Origin: Mucilaginibacter_A sp041088075
GTDB taxonomy: Bacteria; Bacteroidota; Bacteroidia; Sphingobacteriales; Sphingobacteriaceae
Length of the DNA: 64,000 bases
Direction: 5' to 3'
Assembly (NCBI RefSeq): GCF_041088075.1
Contig: NZ_JBGCVY010000046.1
Location: forward strand, 1-64,000
Positions within the stretch are counted from its first letter, which is position 1, and the number at the start of each line of letters is the position of its first letter. A program made the translations under genes and the position numbers. A model generated the notes under the pieces. That model had not been told where the DNA came from. It did no database searches and worked only from the letters and a program-made list of their open reading frames with translations. Shown here in pieces: positions 8,908 to 17,806 of this stretch.

Positions 8908-9140
8908 ATGCTTCTTTTATCGGGTAAAAATTTGGTTTATTCAAAAGAAAACAGGAAATCGGTTTTGAATAATTTACGCTTTGTCATTCCGAAACGAAGT
9001 GAGAAATCTTCTTCAAAAATTCAAGAAGTTATCTTTGGATTTTTAGGTGATAAAAGAAGCATCAAGTTGAAAGAATATCTCTTCCTGCGAATCGAGATGA
9101 CAAAAAACGTCGAAATAACAGCGCAAGCATACTTCTTTTA
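8908..9140. repeat. Composite repeat with three motif copies
   Basis: The 273-bp gap between ispF and dnaG holds no gene. Motif cores start at 8908 (minus), 9051 (plus) and 9129 (minus). From 8982 (GTCATTCCGA...GAGAAATCTT) to 9102 (...TCTCTTCCTGCG...TCGAGATGAC) an imperfect inverted repeat of the GTCATTTCGA family surrounds the middle core. The last copy runs up to the ispF stop (TAG at 9145-9147). Confidence 0.75.
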
Positions 9141-9144
9141 CCGC

Positions 9145-9624
9145 CTAAATTTTCTCGATCAAACAAACGGCATAAGCAACCACGCCTTCTTCGCGGCCGA
9201 TAAAACCCATTTGCTCGTTGGTAGTGGCTTTGATGGAAATATCCTCTTCGTTGATCCCGGCAGCTTCAGAAATTTTAGTTTTCATTTCTTGGATATGCGG
9301 GTTAATTTTTGGCGCTTCCAAGCAAATCATCGCATCAATATTTCCGATGGTCCAGCTTTTTTCTCTAAGCAACCGCACGACTTCTTTTAGCAGGATTAAA
9401 CTGCTGATGCCGCGCCAACGTTCATCGGTATTGGAAAAATGGAAACCGATATCGCGCAAATTGGCTGCACCCAGCAAGGCATCACAAATGGCATGCACCA
9501 AAACGTCCGCATCCGAATGGCCGAAAGCGCCGGAAATATGTTCGAGGTGAACGCCGCCCATCACAAACGGATGGCCTTTTTTAAGTTGATGCACATCAAA
9601 CCCAAACCCAACTTTTATTTTCAT
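9145..9624 (-). CDS. ispF: 2-C-methyl-D-erythritol 2,4-cyclodiphosphate synthase
   Basis: Fifth enzyme of the MEP isoprenoid pathway; it cyclises CDP-methylerythritol 2-phosphate with loss of CMP. The 159-residue length is typical. Motifs are GFDVHQL (metal-binding Asp and His), SDADVLVHAICDALLGA, DIGFHFSNTDERW and, near the end, KATTNEQMGFIGREEGVVAYA. It follows porV by 6 bp and is probably cotranscribed with it. Confidence 0.97.
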   Translation of the reverse strand: MKIKVGFGFDVHQLKKGHPFVMGGVHLEHISGAFGHSDADVLVHAICDALLGAANLRDIGFHFSNTDERWRGISSLILLKEVVRLLREKSWTIGNIDAMICLEAPKINPHIQEMKTKISEAAGINEEDISIKATTNEQMGFIGREEGVVAYAVCLIEKI

Positions 9625-9630
9625 GCGTGC

Positions 9631-10782
9631 TTACCGTCCTTTTGATAAATCTCTGCCAAAACTGTAGCCCAAAGTAAAGCGCAACGTATTGGCCAACGCA
9701 CTTTGCTGCTGGTTGGCCGCGAGGTAAGAAAAATCGAGGTTGAAATCCTGGTAACGGAAGCCTACGCCCAACGTTAAATACTTGCGGTTACCGTAATTTG
9801 GGTTTTCGTAGAAGTAGCCGCTGCGCAACGCAAACTGGTGGTTGTACCAGTATTCCAGGCCGCCACCAAAATTAATTTCTTTCAGTTCCCCGCTTAAACC
9901 GGCATCGCTGAAAGAACCAAAAATACCGGAAGGCACCGAAGCCGTTGAGTTAGGGTTGGAAGGAACAAGCAGTTTATTGGCATCCAAAGTTGCAGTCAAT
10001 TCATTATAAGTATCTAAATACCAAGTGTTGGCAACACCGACCCGTAGATTGGTTGGCAAAAAATACTTTTGCCCGGTTTCGGTATAACTGATTTTAGAGC
10101 CGATGTTAGAAATGTTGACGCCAAAGGCAAACAAGTCGTCTTTGCCCAAAAACTGTGTCGGGTTTCGATAATACAAAGAAACATCGGCGGCCACTGCTGT
10201 TCCGGCTTTGGTTTGCTGGCCTTCGGAAAAACTGCCGTTGGATAAGTTGGAATAGATGAAACGCAACGAAGTCCCGAGCGAAAAATTCTCGCCAAACTTT
10301 CGGGCAAAACTGCCGTCAATGGCAAATTCGTTTGGTGTATAAGTTCCCTGGTCCTGCTGGTTATTGTCCACCAATTGGATTTTGCCGAGGTTGAAGTATT
10401 TTAGAGAAAGGCCGATGGTGTTCCGGTCGTCCAGTTTATGTGCATAACTTAAATAAGCGAGGTTAATATCGGGCACCAAACGGCGCAGCCACGGGCTGTA
10501 CGACAAAGAAAACTGGTCGCCGTTTTCGATAAAAGCCAGTTTTGAAGGGTTCCAGTAATTTGCGTTTTTATCGGTTGCCAAAGCCACGCCGGCATCACCG
10601 ATGGCACCAGAACGTGCATCCGGGGAAACGGTAAGAAAAGGGACGGCAGTTTGGATAGCACCTGCCGTTGAACTCCCATTGGTATTGGTACCGCCAACCT
10701 GCGCCTGTGCATTATACATATTAAACCCTAAACTTATTGTTAGTATTAAAAACCGCTTAATAATTGTATTGATATCCATCAA
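9631..10782 (-). CDS. porV: Type IX secretion outer-membrane protein PorV
   Basis: PorV is an outer-membrane beta-barrel of the FadL-like family that shuttles T9SS cargo to the attachment complex. The 383-residue protein has a signal peptide (ILTISLGFNMYNAQAQ), then the PorV hallmark segment TVSPDARSGAIGDAGVA, KNANYWNPSKLAF, and repeated amphipathic strands to a C-terminal FTLGYSFGRD. gldJ diverges from it, as gldJ and porV are neighbours in other Bacteroidota. ispF follows downstream. Confidence 0.93.
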   Translation of the reverse strand: MMDINTIIKRFLILTISLGFNMYNAQAQVGGTNTNGSSTAGAIQTAVPFLTVSPDARSGAIGDAGVALATDKNANYWNPSKLAFIENGDQFSLSYSPWLRRLVPDINLAYLSYAHKLDDRNTIGLSLKYFNLGKIQLVDNNQQDQGTYTPNEFAIDGSFARKFGENFSLGTSLRFIYSNLSNGSFSEGQQTKAGTAVAADVSLYYRNPTQFLGKDDLFAFGVNISNIGSKISYTETGQKYFLPTNLRVGVANTWYLDTYNELTATLDANKLLVPSNPNSTASVPSGIFGSFSDAGLSGELKEINFGGGLEYWYNHQFALRSGYFYENPNYGNRKYLTLGVGFRYQDFNLDFSYLAANQQQSALANTLRFTLGYSFGRDLSKGR

Positions 10783-10958
10783 ACTAAAATAATAAGTTTA
10801 AAGCAAGCGCTAATTTTTTTTCGATAGTAGAAAAAATAAAACAAACCTTAAAACCGTTGTACCATGCAAATAACTTCTTTATAAGTTGCTTATTGCCAAA
10901 GCTAACTAATTTTTGATCTGCTGTAACCCTAAAGAAGTAATTTCGTTCAATATAATAA

Positions 10959-10966
10959 TATCTTTG
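10959..10966 (+). promoter_or_regulatory. -7 promoter box upstream of gldJ
   Basis: TATCTTTG in the AT-rich 266-bp divergent region between porV and gldJ, about 80 bp before the gldJ ATG. It matches the Bacteroidota TAnnTTTG element. Confidence 0.5.
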
Positions 10967-11048
10967 AAAAGATAATTTTGATGCTTAAATTTTTTATTGG
11001 CGTTTTTTACGAAATGTATTAAATTTACGTTCGACAGGAATTGAAAAA

Positions 11049-12659
11049 ATGAAAAGAAATTTTTACAGATGTACTTTATTGGTGTTGGCGATTGGCGGGA
11101 TTTTTAGCAGTTGCAATAAAGCAAAATCGCCAAAAACCGGTTGGGCCTATAACGACCGTACCAACGGCGGTTTCCAGGTTTTTGCCAAAAAACACCCTGC
11201 CCCGGGCCCGGGCTTGGTACCTATTGAAGGTGGTACTTTTGTGCTGGGCGGTTCTTTAAACGAAGATTTGCAGTTTGACTACAACAACATCCGCCGCCGC
11301 GTTACCGTAGCTTCTTTTTATATGGACGAAACGGAAGTGGCCAATACCGACTGGCTGGAATATTTATACTGGATCAAGCGTACTTATCCGCAAGAACGCG
11401 AAATGTACTACAATGCCTTGCCGGATACACTGGTTTGGCGCCAGCCTTTATCTTACAACGAACCTTATGTTGATAATTACCTGCGCCATCCGGGCTACCA
11501 GGATTATCCGGTTGTAGGCGTAAGCTGGGACCAGGCAAACGATTATTGCGACTGGCGTACCCAACGCGTGAACGAAGAGATTTTGCGCGAACGCGGCATC
11601 ATCACCGATTGGAAAACCATGAGCAAAAGCGGTAAAACGGGTGCCGGTGCTGCTTTTAACACAGACATTTACCTGAACGGACAATACCGCGGTGCCGGAA
11701 TTGACGGCAAACACATGCCGAAAGATTTAAACCCGGCCATAAAAGGTCAAGGCGGAAAAGCGGCTACACGCCCGGCACGGATTGAAGATGGTGTTTTGAA
11801 ACAGCCTTACCGTTTGCCTTCCGAAGCAGAATGGGAATATGCCGCATTGGCTTTGGCCGGAAATACGCAATATGAAAACATCAGCGACGGAAAAGTTTAC
11901 CCTTGGAACGGTATGGGCGTCCGTTCCCCTAAAAAAGGTACGCGCGGTTTGATCCTAGCCAACTTTAAACGTGGTGCCGGCGATAACATGGGAACCGGTG
12001 GTTATTTAAATGATAAAGCTGATATCACGGCACCGGTACGTTCTTATCCGCCAAACGATTTCGGTTTGTACAACATGGCCGGAAACGTAAACGAGTGGAC
12101 TGGTGATACTTACCGCCAGTTATCGTACGAAGATTTTGAAGATTTTAACCCTTTTCGCGGTAATATTTACACCAACAAAAGGTTGGCCAACACAGACAGG
12201 GGTTTATTGGCAAAAGATAAATACGGCAAACCAATTAAAGATTTGGCCAAAACATCCAAAAAACAAAAATGGAGCGAACTGAACGGACAAGCTGCCACGG
12301 CCGCAGAAACCAATGCGGCCAATGCTAATCCAAACCAAACTGCGGTTATTGCTGCAAATGCTTCGGGCAAAGCCTTTACGCCTGATGTTCGCGGTTATAA
12401 AGATTCTGTAAATTCTTCTTTATACGGTAACACAACTTTGGTAAACGATCATTCTAAAGTTTACAAGGGCGGTTCGTGGAACGACCGCGCTTACTGGCTG
12501 AACCCGGCCACACGCCGTTTTATGGACGAAGAAGATACGAACGCCGAAGTTGGTTTCCGTTGTGCGATGGGCATGATTGGCGCGGCAGAAATCAACCCGG
12601 CCAACAAACCGCACTTCCGGGTGAAAGCACAAAAATCACCTAAAAAGATTCAGTTGTAA
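11049..12659 (+). CDS. gldJ: Gliding motility / T9SS lipoprotein GldJ
   Basis: GldJ is an outer-membrane-associated lipoprotein needed for type IX secretion and gliding, and stabilises GldK. The 536-residue protein has a lipobox (GGIFSSC, Cys at about residue 22) and a formylglycine-generating-enzyme (SUMF1-like) fold: VPIEGGTFVLGG, VASFYMDETEVANTDW, YPVVGVSWDQANDYCDWR, PSEAEWEYAALA, NMAGNVNEWTGDTYR and KGGSWNDRAYW. GldJ and GldK share this fold; the N-terminal TGWAYNDRTNGGFQV segment and the porV neighbour favour GldJ. Residues about 395-450 are a low-complexity Ala/Asn/Lys insert. A strong terminator follows. Confidence 0.9.
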   Translation: MKRNFYRCTLLVLAIGGIFSSCNKAKSPKTGWAYNDRTNGGFQVFAKKHPAPGPGLVPIEGGTFVLGGSLNEDLQFDYNNIRRRVTVASFYMDETEVANTDWLEYLYWIKRTYPQEREMYYNALPDTLVWRQPLSYNEPYVDNYLRHPGYQDYPVVGVSWDQANDYCDWRTQRVNEEILRERGIITDWKTMSKSGKTGAGAAFNTDIYLNGQYRGAGIDGKHMPKDLNPAIKGQGGKAATRPARIEDGVLKQPYRLPSEAEWEYAALALAGNTQYENISDGKVYPWNGMGVRSPKKGTRGLILANFKRGAGDNMGTGGYLNDKADITAPVRSYPPNDFGLYNMAGNVNEWTGDTYRQLSYEDFEDFNPFRGNIYTNKRLANTDRGLLAKDKYGKPIKDLAKTSKKQKWSELNGQAATAAETNAANANPNQTAVIAANASGKAFTPDVRGYKDSVNSSLYGNTTLVNDHSKVYKGGSWNDRAYWLNPATRRFMDEEDTNAEVGFRCAMGMIGAAEINPANKPHFRVKAQKSPKKIQL

Positions 12660-12681
12660 AATTGATTGTATAAAGTTTTTG

Positions 12682-12715
12682 AAAAAGCTGCTTCCAAAAG
12701 GAGGCAGCTTTTTTG
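12682..12715 (+). terminator. gldJ intrinsic terminator
   Basis: AAAAAGCTGCTTCC, a four-base loop, GGAGGCAGC and a T-rich tract form a standard GC-rich hairpin 23 bp after the gldJ stop. Confidence 0.85.
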
Positions 12716-12750
12716 TTTTTGGTGATTGTTGGGTTTGACTTTCAGAAAAA

Positions 12751-13075
12751 CTGAATGCTTCTTTTAGCACCTAAAAATTAGTGTCGGCTCTGATCCTTTA
12801 CTGATTTTTGTGCGGTAAAAGAAGTATCAACCAGGAGGATAGAAGCTGTTTGAATTTACATCTGAAAAAAAACTGAATGCTTCTTTTAGCATATAAAAAC
12901 TGGTATCGGCTCTAATCATACATCAATTTTTGTGCGATAAAAGAAGTATCAACCAGGAGGATAGAAACTGTTTGAATTTACATCTGAAAAAAACTGGATG
13001 CTTCTTTTAGCACCTAAAAATTGGTCTCGGCCCTAAATCTTTCACTGATTTTTAGGTGCTAAAAGAAGCATCACC
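12751..13075. repeat. Tandem array of about 122-bp units with six motif cores
   Basis: Units begin at 12751, 12873 and 12994 (CTGRATGCTTC...), period 121-122 bp. The first two are complete; the third lacks the AACCAGGAGGATAGAA-type tail. Each unit holds two inverted motif copies (cores at 12755/12816, 12877/12938, 12998/13060) and a segment GAAGCTGTTTGAATTTACATC. The array fills most of the 516-bp gap between the convergent gldJ and pyk genes, which have their own terminators. Confidence 0.85.
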
Positions 13076-13112
13076 AAAAGAATAATTGATTGTTGAAGGA
13101 AAAATCAAAATC

Positions 13113-13150
13113 AAAAAAAAGAAGCCGACTTAATAAAACCGGCTTCTTTT
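13113..13150 (-). terminator. pyk terminator (probably bidirectional)
   Basis: AAAAGAAGCCG and CGGCTTCTTTT arms around an AT-rich loop, with A/T tracts on both sides, 26 bp beyond the pyk stop. Confidence 0.8.
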
Positions 13151-13175
13151 CAACATAAAAACTTCTATCATAAAA

Positions 13176-14609
13176 TTAGATCACGCTAACTTTAATCATA
13201 TTTGTCCTGCCTTTTTTCTCCATTGGGATGGCTGCCGTGTTGATCACCACATCGCCTTCTTCCACCAAATTCTGGCTTTTTAAAATATCATTGATTTCCT
13301 GGATGCTGCTGTCGGTAGAGTTGACATCAAATTTATCATAATAAAAACCCCGGACGCCCCAAAGCAAACTTAATGTGCGCAACAAATGACGGTTTCGGGT
13401 AAAAATAAAAGTATTGGCTTTTGGGCGATGGCTGGAGATTTCGAAAGCGGTATAACCGGATGAAGTCATGGTAACAATCCCGATTGCATTGGTTTGTTCT
13501 GCCAGGTAAACTGCCGAACTACAAACCGCATCAGACAAAATGGTAGCAGATTTTTCGTTGACCGGTTTTGGCGTGTTAAACGGATAGCCAAATTCTTCTA
13601 CGTTTTTGATGATTTTCTGCATCGTTTCGATCACGATCACCGGAAACTCGCCTACCGAAGTTTCCCCGCTCAACATCACTGCATCGGCACCATCCAAAAC
13701 TGAGTTGGCCACGTCGTTCACTTCGGCACGTGTTGGCCTTGGCGCCGTGATCATGCTTTCCAGCATTTGGGTAGCCACAATTACCGGTTTAGAAGCGGCG
13801 CGGCATTTACGGGCAATCATTTTTTGCAGCAACGGAACCTGTTCCATCGGCATTTCAACGCCCAAATCGCCGCGGGCAACCATCACGCCGTCTGTTGCTT
13901 CGATGATCGCATCAATATGTTCAATCGCTTCCGGCTTTTCAATCTTGGCAATTACGCGTGCCGATTTTCCGCTCCGGCTGATGATACGTTTCAAATCAAC
14001 AATATCCAATTCTGTGCGGACAAAGGACAATCCGATCCACTCGACATCATTTTTCAAGGCAAATTCCAGGTTGTCCAAATCTTCTTCCGTTAAACTCGGG
14101 ATCGAAACTTTGGTGTTTGGCAAATTAACGCCTTTGCGGGAAGTTAAAATTCCGCCGTAAACCACTTCGCAAACTACGGTATCTTTATTGTTGGTTTCTT
14201 TAACGCGCATTTGCAGCTTGCCGTCGTCCAATAAAATCATTTCGCCGGCCACTACATCTTTCGGAAAACTATCGTAAGTGATGTAAATCTGTTTTTCGTC
14301 GCCAACACATTCGTGCGTCGTGATGTTGATTGTTGCCCCGTTGATCAGTTGCACGCCCCCTGTTTTAACCATTCCGATCCTGATTTTTGGCCCTTGCAGA
14401 TCAGCCAAAATGCCAACGTTCAGTTTGTACTGTTCGTTAATTTCACGGATATTGTCAATGGCAATTTGGTGGTCTTCCTGTTTTCCGTGAGAAAAATTTA
14501 ACCGGCAAACGTTAACACCGGCCCGGATTAAGGATAACAACATCTCTTTTTGAGAAGAAGCCGGCCCGAGCGTGGCAACTATTTTAGTTCTTTTGTGCGA
14601 AATTTTCAT
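13176..14609 (-). CDS. pyk: Pyruvate kinase
   Basis: Transfers phosphate from phosphoenolpyruvate to ADP, the last step of glycolysis. The 477-residue length is usual. Motifs are TKIVATLGPAS at the N-terminus, NFSHG, and the signature ARVIAKIEKPEAIEHIDAI with the catalytic Lys, followed by ARGDLGVEMP and the Mg/K-site region ATQMLESMI. The ATG at 14609 has TATCTTTA (a -7 box variant) just upstream. A motif copy at 14643-14654 lies in the promoter region. Confidence 0.97.
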   Translation of the reverse strand: MKISHKRTKIVATLGPASSQKEMLLSLIRAGVNVCRLNFSHGKQEDHQIAIDNIREINEQYKLNVGILADLQGPKIRIGMVKTGGVQLINGATINITTHECVGDEKQIYITYDSFPKDVVAGEMILLDDGKLQMRVKETNNKDTVVCEVVYGGILTSRKGVNLPNTKVSIPSLTEEDLDNLEFALKNDVEWIGLSFVRTELDIVDLKRIISRSGKSARVIAKIEKPEAIEHIDAIIEATDGVMVARGDLGVEMPMEQVPLLQKMIARKCRAASKPVIVATQMLESMITAPRPTRAEVNDVANSVLDGADAVMLSGETSVGEFPVIVIETMQKIIKNVEEFGYPFNTPKPVNEKSATILSDAVCSSAVYLAEQTNAIGIVTMTSSGYTAFEISSHRPKANTFIFTRNRHLLRTLSLLWGVRGFYYDKFDVNSTDSSIQEINDILKSQNLVEEGDVVINTAAIPMEKKGRTNMIKVSVI

Positions 14610-14642
14610 TTATAAAGATAAATTTTGATTAGATAAATTGTG

Positions 14643-14654
14643 ATGCTTCTTTTA
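14643..14654 (-). repeat. Dispersed motif copy upstream of pyk
   Basis: ATGCTTCTTTTA followed by CCAGGGTAAAATTAG. It lies between pyk and the upstream same-strand IPExxxVDY gene. Confidence 0.75.
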
Positions 14655-14695
14655 CCAGGGTAAAATTAGTGTAATTTAAACACTAAGCGAAATGT

Positions 14696-15154
14696 TTAAA
14701 ACAACAGGTTTTCGTGGGATTTGATTGTTTTAGGGTCAATTTGTTTTACCGACTCGATAAATGCGATCTTTTTCAACCTCAGCAACACATTTTCCAGGTC
14801 TTCGTCGTCAAAATGGTTTTTGATCATCAAAAAATAATTAGTGCTGCCCAACTCGGGGATCAGGCATCCGCTTGCGCCATGGTTGGCAATAACATAAAAT
14901 TCTGTTTCAGAAGCTTCAATGTTGTACACATATTGCGAAAACTGCATCGGCTCGGCACCGGCAAACAAAGGCAGGCAGTAATCGGCCGTTTTCCTGAAAT
15001 CGGTGCACAGTTCTTTGTTGATATGGTAACAAAGCCGGTAATCGCGCAGCGGCGACCGCAGGGCAATTAATATAAAGTCGAGGTCTAACTCAAAACTTAG
15101 TATCTTTCTACTCAAAACCAGGTGATGCTTAGGGTTATCTAAACTACAAATCAA
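14696..15154 (-). CDS. IPExxxVDY family protein
   Basis: A 152-residue protein of a Bacteroidota-specific family of unknown function, named after a C-terminal-half motif; here it reads IPELGSTNY, a divergent version. It is commonly found beside acpP-fabF-rnc and pyk, exactly the context here, which is the main support for the call. The start is a TTG at 15154; I found no in-frame ATG before it. It is predicted cytoplasmic. Role unknown. Confidence 0.75.
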   Translation of the reverse strand: MICSLDNPKHHLVLSRKILSFELDLDFILIALRSPLRDYRLCYHINKELCTDFRKTADYCLPLFAGAEPMQFSQYVYNIEASETEFYVIANHGASGCLIPELGSTNYFLMIKNHFDDEDLENVLLRLKKIAFIESVKQIDPKTIKSHENLLF

Positions 15155-15216
15155 ACTTAAATAAACTTGAAGTTATTATACAGTTATCCACATTTACCAC
15201 ATCAAAAATATAGTGG

Positions 15217-15228
15217 TAAAAACAGTAT
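15217..15228 (+). repeat. Dispersed motif copy (ACAGT variant) before acpP
   Basis: GTGGTAAAAACAGTAT in the divergent region between the IPExxxVDY gene and acpP. There is no inverted partner, so it is not a terminator. Confidence 0.7.
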
Positions 15229-15335
15229 GTGTACGGCAAAAGATTTAAGCCGATCAAAATTTTATTGCGGTTTGATATTTGATTTAATTTATTTTTCTTT
15301 GCACAGATTTATTTAACCCAAAAAATTAAAAGACT

Positions 15336-15572
15336 ATGTCTGATATCGCTTCCAGAGTAAAAGCAATTATCGTAGAAAAATTAGGTGTTGACGAGAACGA
15401 AGTTACACCAGAAGCAAGTTTCACGAATGATTTAGGTGCAGATTCTTTAGATACTGTAGAACTGATCATGGAATTTGAAAAAGAATTTAATGTAGCTATC
15501 CCTGATGACCAGGCAGAAACTATCGGCACCGTTGGCCAGGCTATCGCTTATCTGGAAAAAAACGTTAAATAA
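15336..15572 (+). CDS. acpP: Acyl carrier protein
   Basis: Carries growing acyl chains on phosphopantetheine in type II fatty acid synthesis. It has 78 residues, is strongly acidic, and has the prosthetic-group Ser in DLGADSLDTVELIMEFE. First gene of acpP-fabF-rnc with a 20-bp gap to fabF. A T-rich segment with CTTTG at about 15297-15301 is a weak promoter candidate. Confidence 0.97.
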   Translation: MSDIASRVKAIIVEKLGVDENEVTPEASFTNDLGADSLDTVELIMEFEKEFNVAIPDDQAETIGTVGQAIAYLEKNVK

Positions 15573-15592
15573 TAGCGCTTTTTGCTAAATAA

Positions 15593-16846
15593 ATGGAGTT
15601 AAAAAGAGTAGTTGTAACCGGTTTGGGCGCACTTACTCCAATTGGCAACAGCGTCCCGGATTATTGGGGCGCGCTGATCAATGGAGTGAGTGGGGCTGAC
15701 ATCATCAAAAGTTTCGACACCACAAAATTCAAAACAAAGTTTGCCTGCGAAATAAAAAACTTTTCTGCCGAAGATATTTTCGGCAAAAAAGAAGCGCGCA
15801 AGATGGATCCTTTTGTGCATTACGCCATGGTTTCGGTTGACGAAGCCGTGCGCGATGCAGATTTGGATTTTCCAAACCTCGACACCAACCGCATTGGCGT
15901 TATCTGGGGTGCCGGAATTGGTGGTTTAAAAACTTTTTTGGATGAAGTGTCCAACTTTGCCAAAGGTGATGGTACGCCGCGTTACAACCCTTACTTTATT
16001 CCAAAAATGATTTTGGACATTGCGCCAGGCCATATTTCTATCAAATATGGTTTGCGTGGCCCCAATTTTTCTACCGTTTCTGCCTGTGCTTCGGGCACCA
16101 ATGCTTTGATTGATTCTTTCAATTATCTTCGTTTGGGTGTGGCAGATGTCATCATTTCCGGCGGTTCTGAAGCCATTATCAATGAAGCCGGCATGGGTGG
16201 TTTTAATGCGATGCACGCTTTGTCCACCCGAAACGACGACCCGAAAACAGCTTCCCGCCCTTTCGATAAAGACCGCGACGGTTTTGTTGCCGGTGAAGGG
16301 GCGGGTGCGCTGATCCTGGAAAGTTTGGAACATGCCAAAGCACGTGGTGCCAAGATTTATGCCGAAATGGTTGGCGGCGGCATGAGTGCCGATGCAAACC
16401 ACATTACCGCACCGCACCCGGAAGGTTTGGGCGCACGTTTGGTAATGGGCAACGCCCTGCGCGATGCCGGTTTAACTACCAGCGATATTGATTACATCAA
16501 CGTTCACGGAACATCTACGCCGCTTGGCGATATCAGCGAAACCAAAGCTATCGTGAGTTTATTTGGTGATGATGCCTACAAATTAAACATCAGTTCTACC
16601 AAATCCATGACCGGCCATTTGCTGGGCGCGGCCGGTGCGATCGAAGCCATTGCTTCTGTGCTGGCTATCAAAAACGACATCGTTCCGCCTACCATCAACC
16701 ATTTTACAGATGACCCGGAGTTTGACCCTCAATTAAACTTCACTTTTAACAAACCTCAAAAACGGACGGTACGCACTGCGTTGAGCAATACTTTCGGTTT
16801 TGGCGGCCACAATGCCTCTGTGATTTTCAAAAAATACGAAGAATAG
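15593..16846 (+). CDS. fabF: Beta-ketoacyl-ACP synthase II
   Basis: Condenses malonyl-ACP with acyl-ACP in fatty acid elongation. The 417-residue protein has the active-site Cys in STVSACASGTNALID, the two catalytic His in NVHGTSTPLGD and KSMTGHLLGAAGA, and a C-terminal NTFGFGGHNASVIFK. It lies between acpP and rnc in one operon. Confidence 0.97.
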   Translation: MELKRVVVTGLGALTPIGNSVPDYWGALINGVSGADIIKSFDTTKFKTKFACEIKNFSAEDIFGKKEARKMDPFVHYAMVSVDEAVRDADLDFPNLDTNRIGVIWGAGIGGLKTFLDEVSNFAKGDGTPRYNPYFIPKMILDIAPGHISIKYGLRGPNFSTVSACASGTNALIDSFNYLRLGVADVIISGGSEAIINEAGMGGFNAMHALSTRNDDPKTASRPFDKDRDGFVAGEGAGALILESLEHAKARGAKIYAEMVGGGMSADANHITAPHPEGLGARLVMGNALRDAGLTTSDIDYINVHGTSTPLGDISETKAIVSLFGDDAYKLNISSTKSMTGHLLGAAGAIEAIASVLAIKNDIVPPTINHFTDDPEFDPQLNFTFNKPQKRTVRTALSNTFGFGGHNASVIFKKYEE

Positions 16847-16851
16847 TTTTA

Positions 16852-17577
16852 ATGCCGATTTCAAGGTTTTACAAGCTTTACTTATCTCCCAACAGAAAAT
16901 ACGTTAAGCTGTTAAAAAACCTGCTTGGCTTTGTACCCGGTAATTTGATGCTTTACCGTTTGGCTTTCCGGCACAAATCGGTTGCGCAGGTTGTAAAAAA
17001 GGGGGTTAAAAACAGCAACGAAAGGTTAGAGTTTTTGGGCGATGCCGTGCTTGGTTCGGTCGTAGCCGAAATCCTTTTCAAAATGTACCCTTATGAGGAT
17101 GAAGGGTTTTTGACAGAACTGCGTTCGAAAATCGTTAGCCGAATCAACCTCAACCAATTAGGCCGAAAGCTTGGTTTTGAGCAATTGGTCGAGTTTGACA
17201 GCCGTGTGATCAATACCAGCAGACAAAGTTCTTTGCTGGGCGATGCTTTTGAAGCTTTAATTGGTGCCGTTTATCTGGATAAAGGCTACAACTTCACCAA
17301 AAGTTTTCTGGAAAACCGAATTATCAAATCGCATATTGATATCCATAAACTGGAAAACACGGAAACCAATTTCAAAAGTAAATTGATTGAATGGTGCCAG
17401 CGCCACAGCAAAGACATTAGTTTTGAATTGATTACCAACCAGCAGGGCGAAAGCACCAAACTTTTTACCGTGCAGGCTTGTATTGATGGCGAAGTGGTAG
17501 GCAACGGCAAAGAGTTCAACAAAAAAACTGCCGAAAAACTGGCCGCCGAAAAAGCTTGCGAAGCTTTGGGGATTTGA
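16852..17577 (+). CDS. rnc: Ribonuclease III
   Basis: Double-strand-specific endoribonuclease for rRNA and mRNA processing. The 241-residue protein has the catalytic signature NERLEFLGDAVLG, a second acidic cluster GDAFEALIGAVYLD, and a C-terminal double-stranded-RNA-binding domain ending NKKTAEKLAAEKACEAL. It starts 5 bp after the fabF stop, indicating cotranscription. Confidence 0.96.
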   Translation: MPISRFYKLYLSPNRKYVKLLKNLLGFVPGNLMLYRLAFRHKSVAQVVKKGVKNSNERLEFLGDAVLGSVVAEILFKMYPYEDEGFLTELRSKIVSRINLNQLGRKLGFEQLVEFDSRVINTSRQSSLLGDAFEALIGAVYLDKGYNFTKSFLENRIIKSHIDIHKLENTETNFKSKLIEWCQRHSKDISFELITNQQGESTKLFTVQACIDGEVVGNGKEFNKKTAEKLAAEKACEALGI

Positions 17578-17588
17578 TGGTCTGCTTT

Positions 17589-17806
17589 GCCATTTCGACC
17601 AAAGGGAGAAATCTTATTTCAACAAAACATCAATTTTTAGGTGATAAAAGAAGCATTAACATTCGCTTTGAATAGAAATCTTCTTTTAACAAGAACAATA
17701 ATTTTTAGGTGATAAAAGAAGCATTAAAACCTTTTTTGTTTTGAAGAAGATCTCTCCTATCGTCGAGATGACAAAAACCGGAATGACAGCAATCATACTT
17801 CTTTTA
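17589..17806. repeat. Composite inverted repeat enclosing two motif cores
   Basis: CATTTCGACCAAAGGGAGAAATCTT near 17589 pairs with AAGAAGATCTCTC...TCGAGATGAC ending about 17772. Inside are two long-form motif copies in tandem (cores 17645, 17713; each with AATTTTTAGGTGA before it). A third, opposite copy (17795-17806) contains the stop codon of the next minus-strand gene. Confidence 0.8.

Noticed and set aside
12751..13075. Possible CRISPR array or attC array
   Set aside because: Whole 122-bp units are repeated, with no distinct repeat/spacer alternation and no integrase or gene cassettes.
15184..15192. TTATCCACA, a perfect DnaA box
   Set aside because: It is single, without clustered boxes, an AT-rich unwinding region or origin-type neighbours.
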